Origin: JAGQTE01 sp964648005
GTDB taxonomy: Bacteria > Actinomycetota > Acidimicrobiia > Acidimicrobiales > Acidimicrobilacustridaceae
Direction of reading: 5' to 3'
Length of the DNA: 12,636 bases
Assembly (NCBI GenBank): GCA_964648005.1
Contig: CAZYKR010000120.1
Location: 1-12,636 of the forward strand
The translations under genes and the position numbers were made by a program. This document shows, piece by piece, positions 6,552-12,636 of this stretch (positions are counted from its first letter, which is position 1; every line of letters starts with the position of its first letter). The notes beneath the pieces were generated by a model. It was not told where the DNA came from, did not search any database, and saw only the letters and a list, made by a program, of their open reading frames with translations.

Positions 6552-8090
6552 GTGTCCGACGTTCCCAACAGCTCCGAGGCCATCGCGCGTGCCACCGCGC
6601 GCGCCCTCGAGGGCAACCTCGCCAAGGTGGGCGACAAACTGGCCCAGCAGGGCAAGCTCTTCGTGCGCGAGCGTCTCGACCTGGTGCTCGACCCGGGGTC
6701 GTTCGTCGAGGATGCCCTGCTGGCGAACGCCGCCGCCGACGACCTGCCCGCCGACGGCGTGGTGACCGGGACCGGCACGGTCGACGGTCGCCCCGTCTGC
6801 GTCATGGCCAACGACCCGACGGTGAAGGCCGGGTCGTGGGGCGCCCGGACCGTCGAGAAGATCGTGCGCGTGACCGAGTACGCGCTGCGCCACGAGCTGC
6901 CGGTGCTGTGGCTGGTCGACTCGGCGGGCGCCCGCATCACCGACCAGGTCGAGCTCTTCCCCGGCCGGCGCGGCGCCGGACGGATCTTCTACAACCAGGT
7001 CCGCCTGTCGGGACGTGTCCCGCAGATCTGCTGCCTGTTCGGTCCGTCCGCCGCCGGGGGCGCCTACATCCCGAGCTTCTGCGACATCGTGATCATGGTC
7101 GAGGGCAACGCTTCGATGTACCTCGGTTCGCCGCGGATGGCCGAGATGGTCATCGGCGAGATCACCGGACTCGACGAGATGGGCGGCGCCCGCATGCACG
7201 CCACCGTGTCGGGCTGCGGCGACAACCTGGCCCACGACGACGAGGACGCCCTCGACCAGGCCCGGGCCTTCCTCAGCTACTTCCCGCAGTCGTGGCGCGA
7301 CGACCCGCCGGAGTACGCCGCGGCCCCGCCGGTCCGGCCGTTGACGGCCGATGTCGTGCCGGCCGAGGAGTCACAGGGCTACGACATGCACGACGTGCTC
7401 GACGGCCTGCTCGACGCCGAGAGTTTCTTCGAGGTCAAGCCGCTGTTCGCCCCCGAGCTCATCGTGGGACTCGGTCGCCTGGACGGACGCCCGGTGGGCA
7501 TCGTCGCCAACAATCCGGCGGCCAAGGGCGGCGTGCTCTTCGTCGACTCCGCCGACAAGGCGGCGCGCTTCATCTGGCTCTGCGACGCCTTCAACATCCC
7601 GCTGCTGTTCCTGGCGGACGTGCCCGGCTTCATGATCGGCACCGACGTCGAGCGCCAAGGCATCATCCGCCACGGCGCCAAGATGATCACCGCCGTCTCG
7701 GAGGCCACCGTGCCGAAGCTGTCGATCATCGTGCGCAAGGCGTACGGCGCCGGGCTGTACGCCATGTCCGGCCCGGCGTTCGAGCCGGAGGCCACCATCG
7801 CAATGCCGACGGCGAAGATCGCGGTGATGGGTCCCGAGGCTGCGGTGAACGCCGTGTTCGCCAACAAGATCGCCGCCATCGACGATCCCGCCGAGCGCGA
7901 CGCCTTCGTCGCCGAGCAGCGAGCGATCTACGAGGCCGACGTCGACCTGCTCCGCCTGGCGTCGGAGCTGGTCATCGATGCCATCGTGCCGTTCGAGGAC
8001 CTCCGTGACGACGTCATCCGCCGGCTCGACGCCGCCCGCGGCAAGGACCGCCACTTCAGCGACCGCCGCCACGGCGTGCCACCGGTGTAG
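6552..8090 (+). CDS. Acyl-CoA carboxylase, carboxyltransferase (beta) subunit
   Basis: A 512-residue biotin-dependent carboxyltransferase (PF01039) that moves CO2 from carboxybiotin onto an acyl-CoA. Both crotonase-like halves are present. The N-terminal half holds GPSAAGGAY (164–172), which supplies an oxyanion hole. The C-terminal half holds NNPAAKGGVLFVDSADKAARF and AYGAGLYAMSGPAFEPE (from residue 397). The segments WGARTVEKI, VDSAGARI and FPGRRGAGRIFYNQ look closer to methylcrotonyl- or general acyl-CoA carboxylase beta subunits than to propionyl-CoA carboxylase, but I cannot fix the substrate. No biotin carboxylase or carrier gene is visible, so the alpha subunit must be encoded elsewhere. 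The GTG at 6552 is supported by CGGAGG five bases upstream. It lies 33 bases after the phosphatase, so it may be read from that promoter. Confidence 0.92.
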   Translation: MSDVPNSSEAIARATARALEGNLAKVGDKLAQQGKLFVRERLDLVLDPGSFVEDALLANAAADDLPADGVVTGTGTVDGRPVCVMANDPTVKAGSWGARTVEKIVRVTEYALRHELPVLWLVDSAGARITDQVELFPGRRGAGRIFYNQVRLSGRVPQICCLFGPSAAGGAYIPSFCDIVIMVEGNASMYLGSPRMAEMVIGEITGLDEMGGARMHATVSGCGDNLAHDDEDALDQARAFLSYFPQSWRDDPPEYAAAPPVRPLTADVVPAEESQGYDMHDVLDGLLDAESFFEVKPLFAPELIVGLGRLDGRPVGIVANNPAAKGGVLFVDSADKAARFIWLCDAFNIPLLFLADVPGFMIGTDVERQGIIRHGAKMITAVSEATVPKLSIIVRKAYGAGLYAMSGPAFEPEATIAMPTAKIAVMGPEAAVNAVFANKIAAIDDPAERDAFVAEQRAIYEADVDLLRLASELVIDAIVPFEDLRDDVIRRLDAARGKDRHFSDRRHGVPPV

Positions 8091-8101
8091 GGGAGCGGGG
8101 C

Positions 8102-8419
8102 ATGCCCTGGTGCGACGACTGCGCCAAGTTCTGGAACCCGAACTCGATGCCGCCCGACGGCACGTGCCCGACGTGCGGTCACGTGATCGCGGAGGTGCCC
8201 GACACCGCGGTGCCGTGGCACTTCTGGCTGCTGCTCGGCGCCCTGGTGCTGTACCTCGGCTGGCGCGTGGTGCAGGGCGTGCAGTGGCTGGCCGACGGCG
8301 GGTCACCGTTCTGGGCGATCACGAGCATCGCCGTGACGGCGGCGGCGATCGGCGGCTTCGTGTGGTGGTGGCTGCGGCGCCGGCGCGCGACTGGCGACGC
8401 GCCGGGGCCGACGGAGTAG
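8102..8419 (+). CDS. Zinc-ribbon small membrane protein
   Basis: A 105-residue protein with an N-terminal CX2C…CX2C zinc ribbon (Cys4, Cys7, Cys22, Cys25). Two membrane helices follow (about 40–58 and 70–90), with a short amphipathic piece between them. The C-terminus is basic then polar (WWWLRRRRATG). The ribbon probably binds one zinc and faces the cytoplasm. I recognise no named family and no catalytic residues. The ATG lies 11 bases after the carboxylase stop, with a GGGGAGCGGGG stretch as ribosome site, so it is probably co-translated with the carboxylase subunit. A role in the same pathway is only inference from that spacing. Its TAG stop is one base from the stop of the convergent ABC permease. 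Confidence 0.8.
   Translation: MPWCDDCAKFWNPNSMPPDGTCPTCGHVIAEVPDTAVPWHFWLLLGALVLYLGWRVVQGVQWLADGGSPFWAITSIAVTAAAIGGFVWWWLRRRRATGDAPGPTE
8380..8405. terminator. GC hairpin at the convergent gene ends, possible bidirectional terminator
   Basis: CCGGCGCG (8380–8387) pairs perfectly with CGCGCCGG (8398–8405) around a 10-base loop. It lies inside the last codons of the zinc-ribbon gene. No T-run follows on either strand, so it is at best an imperfect terminator; in such GC-rich DNA chance stems are common. Confidence 0.25.
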
Positions 8420-8420
8420 C

Positions 8421-9209
8421 TCAGTCGATGACGCGTCGCTCGAAGTTGCGCACGCCCATCCACGTGAACAGCACGGTGAAGCCGATCATCACCGGGTAGA
8501 TCGCCCACAGCGACATGTGCGGCACGGGGGTGAGGGCGGCGCGGAACCCCTCGGAGAGGTACACGAGCGGGTTGAGCAGCACCAAGTACTGCAGCCAGGG
8601 GATGGCCGAGAGGCTGTCCCACGAGTAGTAGATGCAGCCGAGGAACGTCAGCGGCACGACGATCACGCCGAACAGCAACGGCACCGTGCGCGGGTCGAAC
8701 GCCGTCCCGAAGAACAGGCCCAGGGCCGAAGCCATGATGCATGCGAGCGGCAGCAGCGTGACGAGCTCGATCCAGTTGAACTGGATGTCGATCGGCACGG
8801 CGGGGATGAACTTGGCGATCGGGAACACGATCACGGCGGCGAGCAGGCACTGCAGGGCGCCGGAGACGATCTTCTGCACGGCGACGAGCTGCACCGGCAT
8901 CGGGGCGAGCACCCGGTCCTCGATCTCTCGGGTGAAGCCGAACTCGTTCACCATCGGCAGGGCGACCGACTGGATGCCCTGGAAGAGGATGACGCTGGCG
9001 ATGACGCCGGCGACGAGCGTGGTGGAGAAGATCGAGGCGCCCGCCTGGCCCGCGGCGCCGAAGGGCGAGCCGGCCTGGATCTTCGGCAGCACGTAGGTGA
9101 AGACGAACACGAGCAGCAGGGGCTGTAGCAGCGTGCGCGGGAGGAACTCCTTGAGGTTCTTGCGCAACACGTGCAGGTCGCGCAGCAGCAGTGCGGTGAA
9201 CGCGGTCAT
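8421..9209 (-). CDS. ABC-2 type transporter permease
   Basis: A 262-residue membrane subunit of an ABC-2 exporter (DrrB-like). About six helices are visible. The first follows a short N-terminal cytoplasmic piece rich in Arg and Lys (LLLRDLHVLRKNLKEFLPRT). A loop with EFGFTREIEDRVLAPMP matches the family's conserved cytoplasmic region, and FLGCIYYSWDSLS and LNPLVYLSEGFR are typical of the C-terminal half. It is expected to form the pore with two ATPase copies. Its ATG shares bases with the TGA of the ATPase gene (ATGA overlap), giving tight translational coupling. Exported substrates of this group range from lipids and polysaccharide precursors to drugs; nothing here narrows the choice. The gene ends one base from the convergent zinc-ribbon gene. 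Confidence 0.92.
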   Translation of the reverse strand: MTAFTALLLRDLHVLRKNLKEFLPRTLLQPLLLVFVFTYVLPKIQAGSPFGAAGQAGASIFSTTLVAGVIASVILFQGIQSVALPMVNEFGFTREIEDRVLAPMPVQLVAVQKIVSGALQCLLAAVIVFPIAKFIPAVPIDIQFNWIELVTLLPLACIMASALGLFFGTAFDPRTVPLLFGVIVVPLTFLGCIYYSWDSLSAIPWLQYLVLLNPLVYLSEGFRAALTPVPHMSLWAIYPVMIGFTVLFTWMGVRNFERRVID

Positions 9210-10165
9210 TCGCGCAGGTCCTTGCCGGTGAGATCGATGAAGACCGTCTCGAGCGTCGGTTCGCTCAACGACAGGTCGGTGACGGTGAAGCCGCCCTGCT
9301 CGGCCGATTGCACCACCTGGGGGAGTACGCCTCGGGAACCCTTCACGCCGAGGTGGACGGTGCCGTCGATGACCTTGGCCGTGGTGGCGCCGTCGATCCG
9401 CTCGACGAGGTGGTCGGCCAACGCCTGGAGGTCGCCGTCGGCGGTGACGAGCACGCTGGTGTCGATGCCGGTCGACCGCTTGAGCTGTTCGGGGGTGTCG
9501 AGGGCGAGGACCTTGCCGTGATCGATGATGGCGAGGCGGTCGCAGAGCTGGTCGGCCTCCTCCATGTAGTGCGTCGTCATCAAGATGGTCTGCCCGTCGA
9601 CGTGCAGCTCGCCGAGGATCTCCCACATGGCGATACGGCTCTGTGGGTCGAGGCCGGCGGTCGGCTCGTCGAGGAACAGCACCGACGGCCGGTGCATCAC
9701 GGCCCGGGCCACCATCAACCGCTGCGCCATGCCGCCCGACAGCGACAGCACCGGCATGTCGGCGCGGTCGGTGAGGCGGAACCGCTCCAGCAGGCGCTGG
9801 GCCTCGGCCTTGGCGTCGCCGGCCGACATGCCGAAGAAGCGCCCGTGGAAGAGCAGGTTCTCGAACACGGTGAGGGAGCGGTCGAGGGTGTTCGACTGCG
9901 GCACCACACCGATGAGGCGCTTCGCCTCCGCCGGCTGGCGCCACACGTCGATGCCGCCGACCTCGGCCAAGCCCTCGGTGGGCCGCACCCGGGTGGTCAA
10001 CATGCCGGCCGTGGTGGTCTTGCCGGCACCGTTGGGGCCGAGCAGTCCGAAGATCTCGCCACGGTGGACGGTGAGGTTCAGCTGATCCACCGCCAGGACG
10101 TCGCCCGGGTACACCTTGGTGAGGTCGACCGTGCGAATGACCTCATCTGTGGTGGTGCCGTTCAC
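9206..10165 (-). CDS. ABC transporter ATP-binding protein, DrrA-like
   Basis: A 319-residue ATPase that powers the adjoining ABC-2 permease. Counted from the GTG start, the motifs are Walker A GPNGAGKTT (43–51), Q-loop Gln90, signature LSGG (142–145), Walker B VLFLDE (162–167) and H-loop His199 (MTTHYMEEA). A C-terminal extension of about 90 residues matches the regulatory tail (DUF4162-like) of DrrA/NatA-type ATPases. The GTG at 10165 is chosen over an ATG at 10207 because a TAGCGT -10 box ends eight bases before it, giving a leaderless transcript. The 14 extra residues from 10207 (MAPHRPHNAIACNA) also look unlike an ABC N-terminus. The true N-terminus would then read VNGTTTDEVIRTVDLTKVY, with a short leader before the first strand. 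Confidence 0.93.
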   Translation of the reverse strand: MNGTTTDEVIRTVDLTKVYPGDVLAVDQLNLTVHRGEIFGLLGPNGAGKTTTAGMLTTRVRPTEGLAEVGGIDVWRQPAEAKRLIGVVPQSNTLDRSLTVFENLLFHGRFFGMSAGDAKAEAQRLLERFRLTDRADMPVLSLSGGMAQRLMVARAVMHRPSVLFLDEPTAGLDPQSRIAMWEILGELHVDGQTILMTTHYMEEADQLCDRLAIIDHGKVLALDTPEQLKRSTGIDTSVLVTADGDLQALADHLVERIDGATTAKVIDGTVHLGVKGSRGVLPQVVQSAEQGGFTVTDLSLSEPTLETVFIDLTGKDLRE

Positions 10166-10173
10166 GGCGTTGC

Positions 10174-10179
10174 ACGCTA
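10174..10179 (-). promoter_or_regulatory. -10 box (TAGCGT) for the ABC transporter operon
   Basis: TAGCGT on the minus strand is followed by eight bases (gcaacgcc) and the GTG at 10165. There is no ribosome site before the GTG. This decides the start of the ATPase and predicts a leaderless two-gene mRNA. No convincing -35 is seen. Confidence 0.6.
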
Positions 10180-10207
10180 TTGCGTTGTGCGGCCGGTGCG
10201 GTGCCAT

Positions 10208-10425
10208 GCCGCCGCCAGGATCCCGTCAGGGGCGCGGCTGTTCTGCGTACCATGTTGATGCAGTAGGTGTGAACCGGGGAGGACGGTGTGGTGCGGACAA
10301 GGCAATCGATTCTTGGCGTGACGGCGGTCGGGCACCCGTTCCGGAATGGCGAAGGCAGAGTGCCGCTCGCTTCGTTTGGGTGGATCTGAGGGGAAGCACT
10401 GCCGAGTCAGCCGGGGAGGGTCGGG
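10208..10425 (+). other. Intergenic region with a possible short upstream ORF
   Basis: This stretch separates the divergent ABC operon from the six-cysteine protein gene. TACCAT at 10248–10253 could be a -10 for the rightward gene, which would give a leader of roughly 165 bases. Inside that leader, GGGGAGGA (10276–10283) precedes a GTG at 10288 that opens a 33-codon frame ending at TGA 10387–10389, in the same frame as the gene at 10426. The same CCGGGGAGG string is repeated before that gene's ATG. Coding is unproven; the short frame could be a leader peptide or chance. Confidence 0.25.
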
Positions 10426-10992
10426 ATGCACGAGCGCAGGCGCAGGCGACGGTGGATCGGAGTCGCCGGCGTGGCAGCGATAGCACTCGTGGCTTCCCTC
10501 ACGATCTGGTACTACAGCGACCTGCCGGCGATGTATCCGTGCGACCATCCGTCCGACGGTCCGTTCAACGAGCCGGGCACCTGCGAAGCGGCATTGGTTC
10601 AGTTCCTCGGCGTGAACGACAACGGCAGAATTGCATGCACCGTCCTGGCCGAAGACGAGTCGCGCTATCCCTTGGGGGACGGCCTCTCGGGGGGTCGGTT
10701 CCGAGGTCCGGAATGCCCTTCGGAATGGGACCCGGTTTGGGAGGACCGCGGTGCTGGCCTGCCTGTCCTTGGCGCATGTGCCTGGATCGGGTTCGCCGGA
10801 CTGAACCAAGACGGGCTGCCGCGCTACTTCGTCGTCGAGTGGGCTGGCTGTCCGGAACTGCCGGCTGGCGCCTCCTTTGGGATCGACAGGCCGCTCGTGC
10901 GTAGGCGAAGTCGTGGGGGCAGGTATCAGTTGTCGGACTTCGGACTGGAGTCGTCCGAAACGCGAGTCAGGACCGGCAGAAACCGGTCCTGA
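10426..10992 (+). CDS. Unrecognised six-cysteine secreted or membrane-anchored protein
   Basis: A 188-residue protein of no family I recognise. The N-terminus is MHERRRRRRW, a strongly basic segment, followed by one hydrophobic helix (about 11–30), so it is either a signal anchor or an uncleaved signal peptide. The remainder would lie outside the cytoplasm. It contains six cysteines (39, 53, 71, 97, 118, 142), an even number that would allow three disulfides. The segments CDHPSDGPFNEPGTCEAAL and YFVVEWAGC suggest a small compact domain, followed by a basic tail (VRRRSRGGRYQ). The ATG at 10426 has GGGGAGGG five bases upstream. Codon third positions are less G/C-rich than in its neighbours, which may mean recent transfer or weak constraint. 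The stop codon lies in the right arm of an 11-bp hairpin. Function unknown. Confidence 0.6.
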   Translation: MHERRRRRRWIGVAGVAAIALVASLTIWYYSDLPAMYPCDHPSDGPFNEPGTCEAALVQFLGVNDNGRIACTVLAEDESRYPLGDGLSGGRFRGPECPSEWDPVWEDRGAGLPVLGACAWIGFAGLNQDGLPRYFVVEWAGCPELPAGASFGIDRPLVRRRSRGGRYQLSDFGLESSETRVRTGRNRS

Positions 10993-10993
10993 C
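10966..10993. terminator. Perfect 11-bp hairpin between a + gene and the − strand tRNA
   Basis: GTCAGGACCGG (10966–10976) pairs perfectly with CCGGTCCTGAC (10983–10993) around the six-base loop CAGAAA. It covers the last codons and TGA of the six-cysteine gene and begins 13 bases past the 3' end of the tRNA on the minus strand. It is therefore well placed to end transcription from both sides. No long T-run follows either arm (TCGCGTTTC on the minus side). Confidence 0.6.
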
Positions 10994-11005
10994 GACGTTG
11001 CTGGG

Positions 11006-11080
11006 TCGGGCTGAGAGGATTTGAACCTCCGACCTTCGGTCCCCCAGACCGACGCGCTAACCAAACTGCGCCACAGCCCG
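11006..11080 (-). tRNA. tRNA-Pro (anticodon GGG)
   Basis: A 75-base cloverleaf can be folded by eye on the minus strand. The acceptor stem CGGGCTG/CAGCCCG is perfect over seven pairs and has the C1–G72 pair and A73 discriminator typical of bacterial tRNA-Pro. The D-arm GCGC…GCGC closes an AGTTTGGTTA loop. The anticodon stem TCGGT/ACCGA holds the loop CTGGGGG, anticodon GGG. The variable loop is AGGTC, and the T-arm GGAGG-TTCAAAT-CCTCT has one G–U pair. CCA is not encoded (CCC follows the discriminator). It decodes CCC and CCU. Confidence 0.95.
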
Positions 11081-11091
11081 TGAAGCCCTGC

Positions 11092-11097
11092 ACTGTA
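11092..11097 (-). promoter_or_regulatory. -10 box (TACAGT) for tRNA-Pro
   Basis: TACAGT on the minus strand ends 11 bases before the tRNA 5' end, leaving a few leader bases for RNase P to remove. A weak TTCCGC-like -35 may sit about 17–18 bases further upstream. The assignment is by position and TAnnnT form only. Confidence 0.5.
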
Positions 11098-11166
11098 CCG
11101 CGGGCGCCGAGGCAGGCGGAATCCGCAATCTTCGGTGGCGCTGTGGGAGAAAGGTTTGGAAATGGG

Positions 11167-11195
11167 TTGCTCGGGTGCTGGTGGGATTCCACAAT
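11167..11195 (+). promoter_or_regulatory. Candidate promoter of the DUF222/HNH gene (TTGCTC-17-CACAAT)
   Basis: TTGCTC (11167–11172) and CACAAT (11190–11195) are separated by 17 bases, and the ATG at 11203 follows seven bases after the -10. This matches the leaderless layout seen elsewhere in the window. The -10 is weaker than the TAGnnT boxes, as is common for repressed promoters. Confidence 0.4.
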
Positions 11196-11209
11196 GGAAC
11201 ACATGTTCG
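11196..11209. promoter_or_regulatory. SOS-box-like palindrome (candidate LexA site)
   Basis: GGAACACATGTTCG contains the perfect palindrome GAAC-ACAT-GTTC (11197–11208). It matches the Gram-positive LexA consensus CGAAC-RNRY-GTTCG at all but the first base. It overlaps the +1 region and the ATG at 11203, so bound LexA would block the candidate promoter. 13E12-family genes in Mycobacterium tuberculosis are known members of the LexA regulon, which makes the placement plausible. Binding is inferred, not shown. Confidence 0.6.
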
Positions 11210-12506
11210 TTACGGGAACTGATGCAACAGCGGGGGAGCCGCTCAGCGCCGAGGCGCAGGATGCCTTGTCGGAGCGGGCACGCGCGGCGGCGACGCAGAT
11301 TTCGGTGCTCCAGGCCGAGTACGCGGCCTTGGCTGCGCGCATCGCTGCATCCGCGACGCCGGCAGGGTGCACATCACGGCAGTGGTTGTGCCTCTCGACG
11401 GGCGTGACGCCGGCCGAGGCGGCTCGGGCGGTGCGCATCGGCACGAAGCTGGCCGAGCTCCCGGCAATCGCCTCGGTGTTCGAGGCGGGATCGGTGTCGG
11501 AGGGGGTCGTTGATGCGATGGTGCGGGTGGCGACCCCGGCCAACGAGGCTGCCCTGGTCGAGGCCGCCTCGGTAGCGTCGGGGGCGCAGCTGATCAAGCT
11601 GATCCGGTCGTACCAGAAGGCGGCGCCGGCCGAGCCTGACGCCGAGCCGCCGGTGCCACCGGCGGATCGACCCGACGAGTTCTGGGGGCATTTCGACGAG
11701 GACGGCCGTTACCGGTTCGGTGGCGATGTCGGTGCCGAGCTCGGCGCCACGATCTCCTCGGCGATCGCGGGGGAGCAGTCCGAGGACCGCCGCCTCCGTG
11801 ATCCCGACGCCCAAGACGGCGTGCGGCCGGGCGAGGGGCGGTTGCTGTCTCGGGCCGAGGCGTTGGCGAACATCTTCGCCGGCTACCTGGCGCAGGTGGC
11901 GTCGGGCCGGGCTGACGGGTTGGTGCCGTCATCGCATCAGGCGATCGTGCATCTCGACAAGGCCGACATCGACGCCGGGTGGCAGAACCAGGCCGCCCGC
12001 CTCCACGACGCAGACGCGATCGACCCCGAGACGGCACAGCGCATGGCGTGCGACGCCGCCTGGCGCGCCGTCGTCATGAACGATCTCGACCCCGAAGGCG
12101 TCACCCGCGAGCATCGCCTCGCCGGTCCCGGCCAGCGGGCCGCTGCCTATGTGCGGGACCGCACCTGCAGCTTCCCGGGATGCAACCGCACCCGCTGGTT
12201 GAAGCTGCACCACATGCACCACGCCGCCGCCGGCGGCAAGACACGGCTCGGGAATCTCACCTGCCTCTGCCAGCTCCACCACACGCTCATCCACAAGCCC
12301 GGCTGGCAGATCACCGGCACTCCGGCAACCTCACCTTCATCCGGCCCGATGGCACGACCGTCGGCTCCACGCGAAGGCCGCCACCCGACCAGCTCCCAGC
12401 ACCACCCACCGTGGACCCGCATGACCGGTTCCTCCCCACGGGAGAACCCCTCACCACCTGGGCCCGCGACACCCTGCTGTCCTACTGGCTCAGCCTCGCC
12501 GCCTAG
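11203..12506 (+). CDS. DUF222/HNH endonuclease family protein (13E12 type), apparently frameshifted
   Basis: The N-terminal part (residues about 1–310) is the DUF222 region, with coiled or helical segments and CTSRQWLCLSTGVTPAEAARAV. A C-terminal HNH module follows: CSFPGC (322–327), LHHMHH (335–340), LGNLTCLC with Asn351, and CQLHHTLIH ending at His364. The zinc-binding cysteines and HNH residues are intact. After ITG (about 370–372) the frame goes wrong. The expected continuation H-S-G-N-L-T-F-I-R-P-D-G-T lies in the other frame from 12318 and ends at TAG 12504–12506, adding 62 residues. The reconstructed protein is about 434 residues. One base appears missing around 12315–12318; otherwise the frame stays open past the window end. 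It is either a sequencing error or a recent lesion. The ATG at 11203 is chosen from the promoter and SOS-box placement; an ATG at 11194 is the alternative. Function is probably a DNA nuclease. Confidence 0.85.
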
Positions 12507-12514
12507 GCCCCGCT

Positions 12515-12520
12515 ACCGTT
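12515..12520 (+). promoter_or_regulatory. -10 box (TACCGT) for the SRAP gene
   Basis: TACCGT begins nine bases after the DUF222 gene's stop and is followed by seven bases (tcgcgcc) and the ATG at 12528. No ribosome site is present. This is another leaderless-type start, so the SRAP gene need not depend on readthrough from the gene before it. Confidence 0.5.
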
Positions 12521-12527
12521 CGCGCCA

Positions 12528-12636
12528 TGTGCGGCCGCTTCACCTCCACGGCACCTCCCGATCAGATCGCGGCGTACTTCGACGCCGAGGCACCCGAAGC
12601 CGCCGGCGTCCGAGACGGCCGCCACGAGGCGGTGGT
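12528..12636 (+). CDS. SOS-response-associated peptidase (SRAP/HMCES/YedK-like), 3' partial
   Basis: Thirty-six complete codons are visible before the window ends. The N-terminus MCGRFT is the hallmark of the SRAP family. After removal of Met1, Cys2 becomes the N-terminal residue and forms a thiazolidine cross-link with an abasic site in single-stranded DNA, shielding it during replication. The following STAPPDQIAAYFDAEAPE fits the first helix of the family. The remaining catalytic Asn, Glu and His residues are outside the window. Family assignment rests on the N-terminal motif alone, but that motif is distinctive. It follows the DUF222/HNH gene by 21 bases, and both can be linked to DNA damage. 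Confidence 0.85.

Noticed and set aside
5424..7235. Long minus-strand frame opposite the phosphatase and carboxylase genes
   Set aside because: The composition is His/Gly/Val/Asp-rich noise with no motif, and both plus-strand genes have intact catalytic motifs.
10116..10904. Plus-strand frame overlapping the six-cysteine gene and its leader
   Set aside because: It begins inside the ABC ATPase gene, is Arg/Gly/Ser-rich, and lacks a signal peptide or domain. The frame at 10426 has a good ribosome site and a clear signal anchor.
11194..11196. ATG at 11194 as the DUF222/HNH start
   Set aside because: It sits on the end of the candidate -10 and before the SOS palindrome; the ATG at 11203 has the usual seven-base spacing. 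It remains a minor alternative.
10926..11597. Minus-strand frame of 223 codons covering the tRNA
   Set aside because: It runs through the tRNA-Pro cloverleaf, the hairpin and the SOS-like palindrome, and shows no domain.
12310..12320. Programmed -1 ribosomal frameshifting in the DUF222/HNH gene
   Set aside because: The local sequence atcaccggcac has no X-XXY-YYZ slippery heptamer, so a one-base error or mutation is simpler.

Overview
The window reads as chromosomal DNA of a high-GC actinobacterium, plausibly of the Acidimicrobiia. This is inferred from the strong G/C preference at third codon positions, the DUF512–der and ispH neighbourhood, a DUF222/HNH (13E12-type) gene, and a TAnnnT -10 box lying 7–9 bases before the first codon of most transcription-unit leaders. 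Most genes are housekeeping or metabolic. I see no CRISPR array, insertion sequence, integrase or recognisable defence island.

Layout. The 3' part of a PlsC-type acyltransferase (1–612, +) converges on a leftward operon: ispH (2653–1616), a small four-helix membrane protein (1599–1195) and an HD-domain protein of the PhnZ-like kind (1180–632). Divergent from ispH, with interlocking promoters, runs a rightward group. It holds a PDZ/radical-SAM DUF512 protein (2696–4090) that overlaps the GTPase gene der (4083–5411), a membrane-anchored SpoIIE/PP2C phosphatase (5439–6518), an acyl-CoA carboxylase beta subunit (6552–8090) and a zinc-ribbon membrane protein (8102–8419). One base after that, a convergent two-gene ABC exporter ends (ATPase 10165–9206, permease 9209–8421, coupled by an ATGA overlap).

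The right end (10200–12636) looks more accessory. It has an unrecognised six-cysteine membrane-anchored or secreted protein (10426–10992), an 11-bp perfect hairpin, and tRNA-Pro(GGG) on the minus strand (11080–11006). These are followed by a DUF222/HNH gene with an SOS-box-like palindrome on its start and an apparent single-base frameshift near its 3' end (11203–12506), then the first 36 codons of an SRAP/HMCES-type abasic-site protein (12528 onward).

The clearest cross-cutting signal is regulatory. Genes that begin transcription units carry TAGCCT, TAGCAT, TAGGCT, TAGCGT or TACCGT 7–9 bases before the start codon and lack a Shine-Dalgarno sequence, as expected for leaderless mRNAs. Most operon-internal genes instead have a purine-rich ribosome site or a stop/start overlap. 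The best candidate for a functional module is the possibly SOS-controlled DUF222/HNH gene next to the SRAP gene. No wholly new system is demonstrated here.
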